From JAIXWP01 sp965247015 (GTDB lineage: Bacteria; Bacteroidota; Bacteroidia; Flavobacteriales_D; Sanyastnellaceae), in the NCBI GenBank assembly GCA_965247015.1, contig CBDFGG010000003.1, positions 558,001 through 622,000 on the forward strand: DNA of 64,000 nucleotides, given 5' to 3'. The notes under the pieces are model-generated. The model saw only the letters and a list, made by a program, of their open reading frames with translations. It did not search any database and was not told where the DNA came from. Position numbers and translations under genes: made by a program. Below are positions 62,433 to 64,000 of the stretch, piece after piece (positions within the stretch are counted from its first letter, which is position 1; each line of letters starts with the position of its first letter).

Positions 62433-62954
62433 TTAATATCCGCCGTGTGTCTTCTTAATTTTTTTCAGCGCCTTTTCAAGTTCACGCGCTTTTAACTCGG
62501 TATATTCGATATCTGGAGTTAGTTCTTTATACTCAGAATCCCATCTCACCTTTACATAGTGATCTACTAATAGCGGGAATTCTGCATTTTCAATGGGCTT
62601 GAAAAGTCCCATGTCGATATTGCATTCGTAGCCTACTTTTCTCTTTGGCATTTTTCGAGCATCCACATAGACCTTTTTGTTGACGTATGATTTTCCACCA
62701 AACCAAACTTCATATTCGTGTCCGACGGGTAAGATGAATTCATACGAACCATTTTCTTGTCCGAAAAACGAAACATAGATTTCTTGGTCTTGATAGACTA
62801 CAATATTCACGTTTGGTGCCTCAGCAGCGCCTTCTTTGAATACATCGATTTCGTAAATTTTTCCTTGAAGAATGAATTTATCACCTTCAATTTCTTTTTT
62901 CGCTTGAGCTCCGAATGAAAGAAGAGCCAGCATTCCTAATAATAGCGTTTTCAT
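62433..62954 (-). CDS. Secreted protein of unknown function, member of a tandem pair
   Basis: This 173-residue protein has a signal peptide (KTLLLGMLALLSFGAQA). The mature part reads as a small beta-sandwich: FILQGKIYEIDVFKEG, VNIVVYQDQEIYVSF, GSYEFILPVGHEYEVWFG, then KKVYVDARKMP. That pattern resembles carboxypeptidase-regulatory-like domains without the peptidase. A helical tail rich in Lys and Glu ends in HGGY. It resembles the next gene upstream in order of strands and in ending with Gly-Tyr, so the two look like diverged duplicates. No catalytic residues are visible. A hairpin terminator follows. Confidence 0.75.
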   Translation of the reverse strand: MKTLLLGMLALLSFGAQAKKEIEGDKFILQGKIYEIDVFKEGAAEAPNVNIVVYQDQEIYVSFFGQENGSYEFILPVGHEYEVWFGGKSYVNKKVYVDARKMPKRKVGYECNIDMGLFKPIENAEFPLLVDHYVKVRWDSEYKELTPDIEYTELKARELEKALKKIKKTHGGY

Positions 62955-62966
62955 ATTGCTTGATTA

Positions 62967-63482
62967 TTAATATCCGTATGCACTTAAAACTGATATGATG
63001 CGATTGCGCATCTGAGCGGTGTATTTCTCATCCCAAACCAATGTCTTTTTTCTTGGAACGTAATGAGCTTTTGCCATAGGTAATTGATTCATAAAATCCA
63101 AACCAATTAGACCCGTGTCTTTGAATAGCGCCACATCGACTTGCATTTTGAGGGACTTCATATCTTCAGCGTCTTCATAGAATTTAGTCACATCTACCTC
63201 AATGAGCTTTTGGACATATTCTTCTGTGCCGTATTTAACAAGATAAACCTTTCTATAAGGGAGATTACAGGAATACTTCCCTTTACCAGCAGAATAAACT
63301 TCTCCGAGCATTTTATTATCAGACCAAAACTCAACTTTAACACCATCCAATGGCTTTTCAACCGAATCTGTTAAGTTCATCTTGGTAATTTTCCCGTAAA
63401 AATTAATCATCTCACCAGCAGGCGCTTGAGCCATCAAATAAGACGACCATAATAGAATCAATAGGGTAATGACGCTTTTCAT
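62967..63482 (-). CDS. Secreted protein of unknown function, member of a tandem pair
   Basis: This 171-residue protein has a signal peptide (SVITLLILLWSSYLMA, then Gln). A predicted beta-sandwich follows (INFYGKITKMNLTDS, VKVEFWSDNKMLGEVYS, GKYSCNLPYRKVYLVKYG, QKLIEVDVTKFY), then VDVALFKDTG and an ending SAYGY. The second protein of the pair shares the strand order and the motif D-x-x-LFK. It lies 12 bases upstream of its partner and 125 bases from the divergent marR gene, so it may be a MarR target. The function is unknown. Confidence 0.75.
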   Translation of the reverse strand: MKSVITLLILLWSSYLMAQAPAGEMINFYGKITKMNLTDSVEKPLDGVKVEFWSDNKMLGEVYSAGKGKYSCNLPYRKVYLVKYGTEEYVQKLIEVDVTKFYEDAEDMKSLKMQVDVALFKDTGLIGLDFMNQLPMAKAHYVPRKKTLVWDEKYTAQMRNRIISVLSAYGY

Positions 63483-63565
63483 GGAATAAACTATTTGGAC
63501 TTTATACTTAGAAACTCAAATAATGGTTACATCCTATTTCAGACGATTTTAACAGATTTTTGAAA

Positions 63566-63575
63566 ATACATGTAT
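63566..63575. promoter_or_regulatory. Palindrome 1 (ATACATGTAT), possible MarR operator
   Basis: A perfect 10-base palindrome. Its centre is exactly 20 bp from the centre of the next palindrome. Confidence 0.5.
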
Positions 63576-63581
63576 CTACAT

Positions 63582-63599
63582 TATATGTATATACATATA
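63582..63599. promoter_or_regulatory. Palindrome 2 (18 bp, TATATGTAT/ATACATATA) over the marR promoter
   Basis: A perfect 18-base inverted repeat that covers the start of the -7 box at 63596. Binding by a MarR dimer would block that promoter. Confidence 0.55.
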
Positions 63600-63603
63600 T
63601 TTG
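63596..63603 (+). promoter_or_regulatory. -7 box (TATATTTG) four bases before marR
   Basis: A full match to TAnnTTTG. Only CATC separates it from the ATG, so the message would have no leader. Confidence 0.55.
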
Positions 63604-63607
63604 CATC

Positions 63608-64000
63608 ATGTCTATCGAAAACGACATCAAACAAACGAAGTTTAGTAGTGAGTACCATAAGCTCGCGGTGAATATCTTTTACAGTGCAAGTTGGCTCAGT
63701 GATCAGCATTTGCAGATCATGAAACCTTTCAAATTGACCCCTCAGCAATTCAATATTTTGAGAATATTGAGAGGTCAGAAAGGAGCACCTCTCTCTGTGA
63801 ATTGTTTGATTGAGCGGATGATTGATAAAAGCAGCAACGTGTCGCGCTTGGTAGATAAGTTAGAAGATAAGGGTTATGTTGAACGCAAAACTTGTCCAAG
63901 TGATCGAAGACAAGTGCATGTAGCCATCACAGAAAATGGTCTAGACTTCATCGGACAGTTGGACGAGCCTATGAGCAAGTTAGATGCTCAGATTAAGGCA
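63608..64000 (+). CDS. MarR-family transcriptional regulator (3' end cut by the window)
   Basis: The open frame runs from ATG 63608 to the last base, 131 codons, so the C-terminal dimer helix is missing. It has the winged-helix DNA-binding core: LTPQQFNILRILRG (helix H2 region), LSVNCLIERMIDKSSNVSRLVDKLEDKGYVERK (helices H3-H4) and the wing with CPSDRRQVHVAITENG. The Asp-Arg pair in the wing is the family hallmark. MarR dimers usually repress their own gene and a neighbour in response to small aromatic or oxidising molecules. The two palindromes just upstream and the divergent pair of secreted-protein genes are candidate targets. Confidence 0.93.
   Translation, partial: MSIENDIKQTKFSSEYHKLAVNIFYSASWLSDQHLQIMKPFKLTPQQFNILRILRGQKGAPLSVNCLIERMIDKSSNVSRLVDKLEDKGYVERKTCPSDRRQVHVAITENGLDFIGQLDEPMSKLDAQIKA

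Noticed and set aside
1..64000. CRISPR arrays, insertion sequences, prophage, tRNA or rRNA genes
   Set aside because: I looked for direct-repeat arrays, transposase motifs, terminal repeats and cloverleaf or CCA-ended sequences and saw none. The repeats present are protein-level (BNR, MORN, fibronectin-like).

Overview
The window is a dense chromosomal stretch of a Bacteroidota bacterium, most likely a member of the Flavobacteriales. The evidence is a complete set of lineage markers: type IX secretion (T9SS) parts (porU 3' end, porV, sprA), T9SS cargo with type A and type B (CHU_C) sorting domains, DUF6029, DUF6089, DUF4249 and Omp28 proteins, a FecI/FecR/TonB-receptor operon, and promoters of the TAnnTTTG type. 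I see no rRNA, tRNA, CRISPR array, insertion sequence or phage gene, and no gene-free stretch over 300 bases. The region reads as core chromosome rather than an accessory island.

Layout. 1-2359: porU (3' end only), porV, ispF. 2365-4411: a VTC/DUF4956 pair diverging from cytidine deaminase. 4408-10764: envelope and redox genes (outer-membrane barrel, Omp28, DUF6029, TlpA thioredoxin, a T9SS-exported thioredoxin-fold protein, a second T9SS cargo). 10889-21169: malic enzyme, ruvA and the 2467-residue translocon sprA. 21214-27827: a VPS10/BNR-propeller protein, a WcaF-like acetyltransferase with a GT2 glycosyltransferase, a DUF6089 protein, and a nitronate monooxygenase-like enzyme. 27920-36425: a mostly compact plus-strand run of a CHU_C cargo, coaX, an outer-membrane protein, lptC, a small membrane protein, a CorC/GldE-like protein and a PpiD-type foldase. 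36478-42743: queA, then on the same strand an ECF sigma factor, TonB receptor, DUF4249 lipoprotein and FecR. 42860-48515: hydrolase, threonine dehydrogenase, MORN-repeat protein, cysS and an M28 lipoprotein that resembles glutaminyl cyclase. 48512-55426: lipase, a propeller-barrel protein, a metallo-hydrolase and a PhoB/PhoR-like two-component pair. 55565-63482: SDR, a small lipoprotein, and an msbA-gmd-acyltransferase-VOC operon, then two related secreted proteins. 63608-end: a MarR regulator cut by the window edge.

The common theme is building and supplying the cell envelope. SprA, PorV and PorU move and process cargo; PpiD-like, TlpA and redoxin-fold proteins fold or oxidise it; LptC, MsbA, Gmd and an acyltransferase supply glycolipid. 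Fifteen of about eighteen clear signal-peptide substrates here have glutamine as the predicted first mature residue, and the M28 lipoprotein is a good candidate for the enzyme that would cyclise it.

The points most worth a second look are: a single-base frameshift splitting the TonB receptor inside its conserved YVGYE motif; two palindromes spaced exactly 20 bp apart at the marR promoter; promoter -7 boxes sitting 4-5 nt ahead of start codons, which would give leaderless mRNAs; a hairpin at the very start of the msbA message; and three convergent gene pairs whose stop codons share the same four bases. I did not find an obviously new multi-gene system. The thiol-redox/T9SS cluster and the VTC/DUF4956 pair are the least understood modules.
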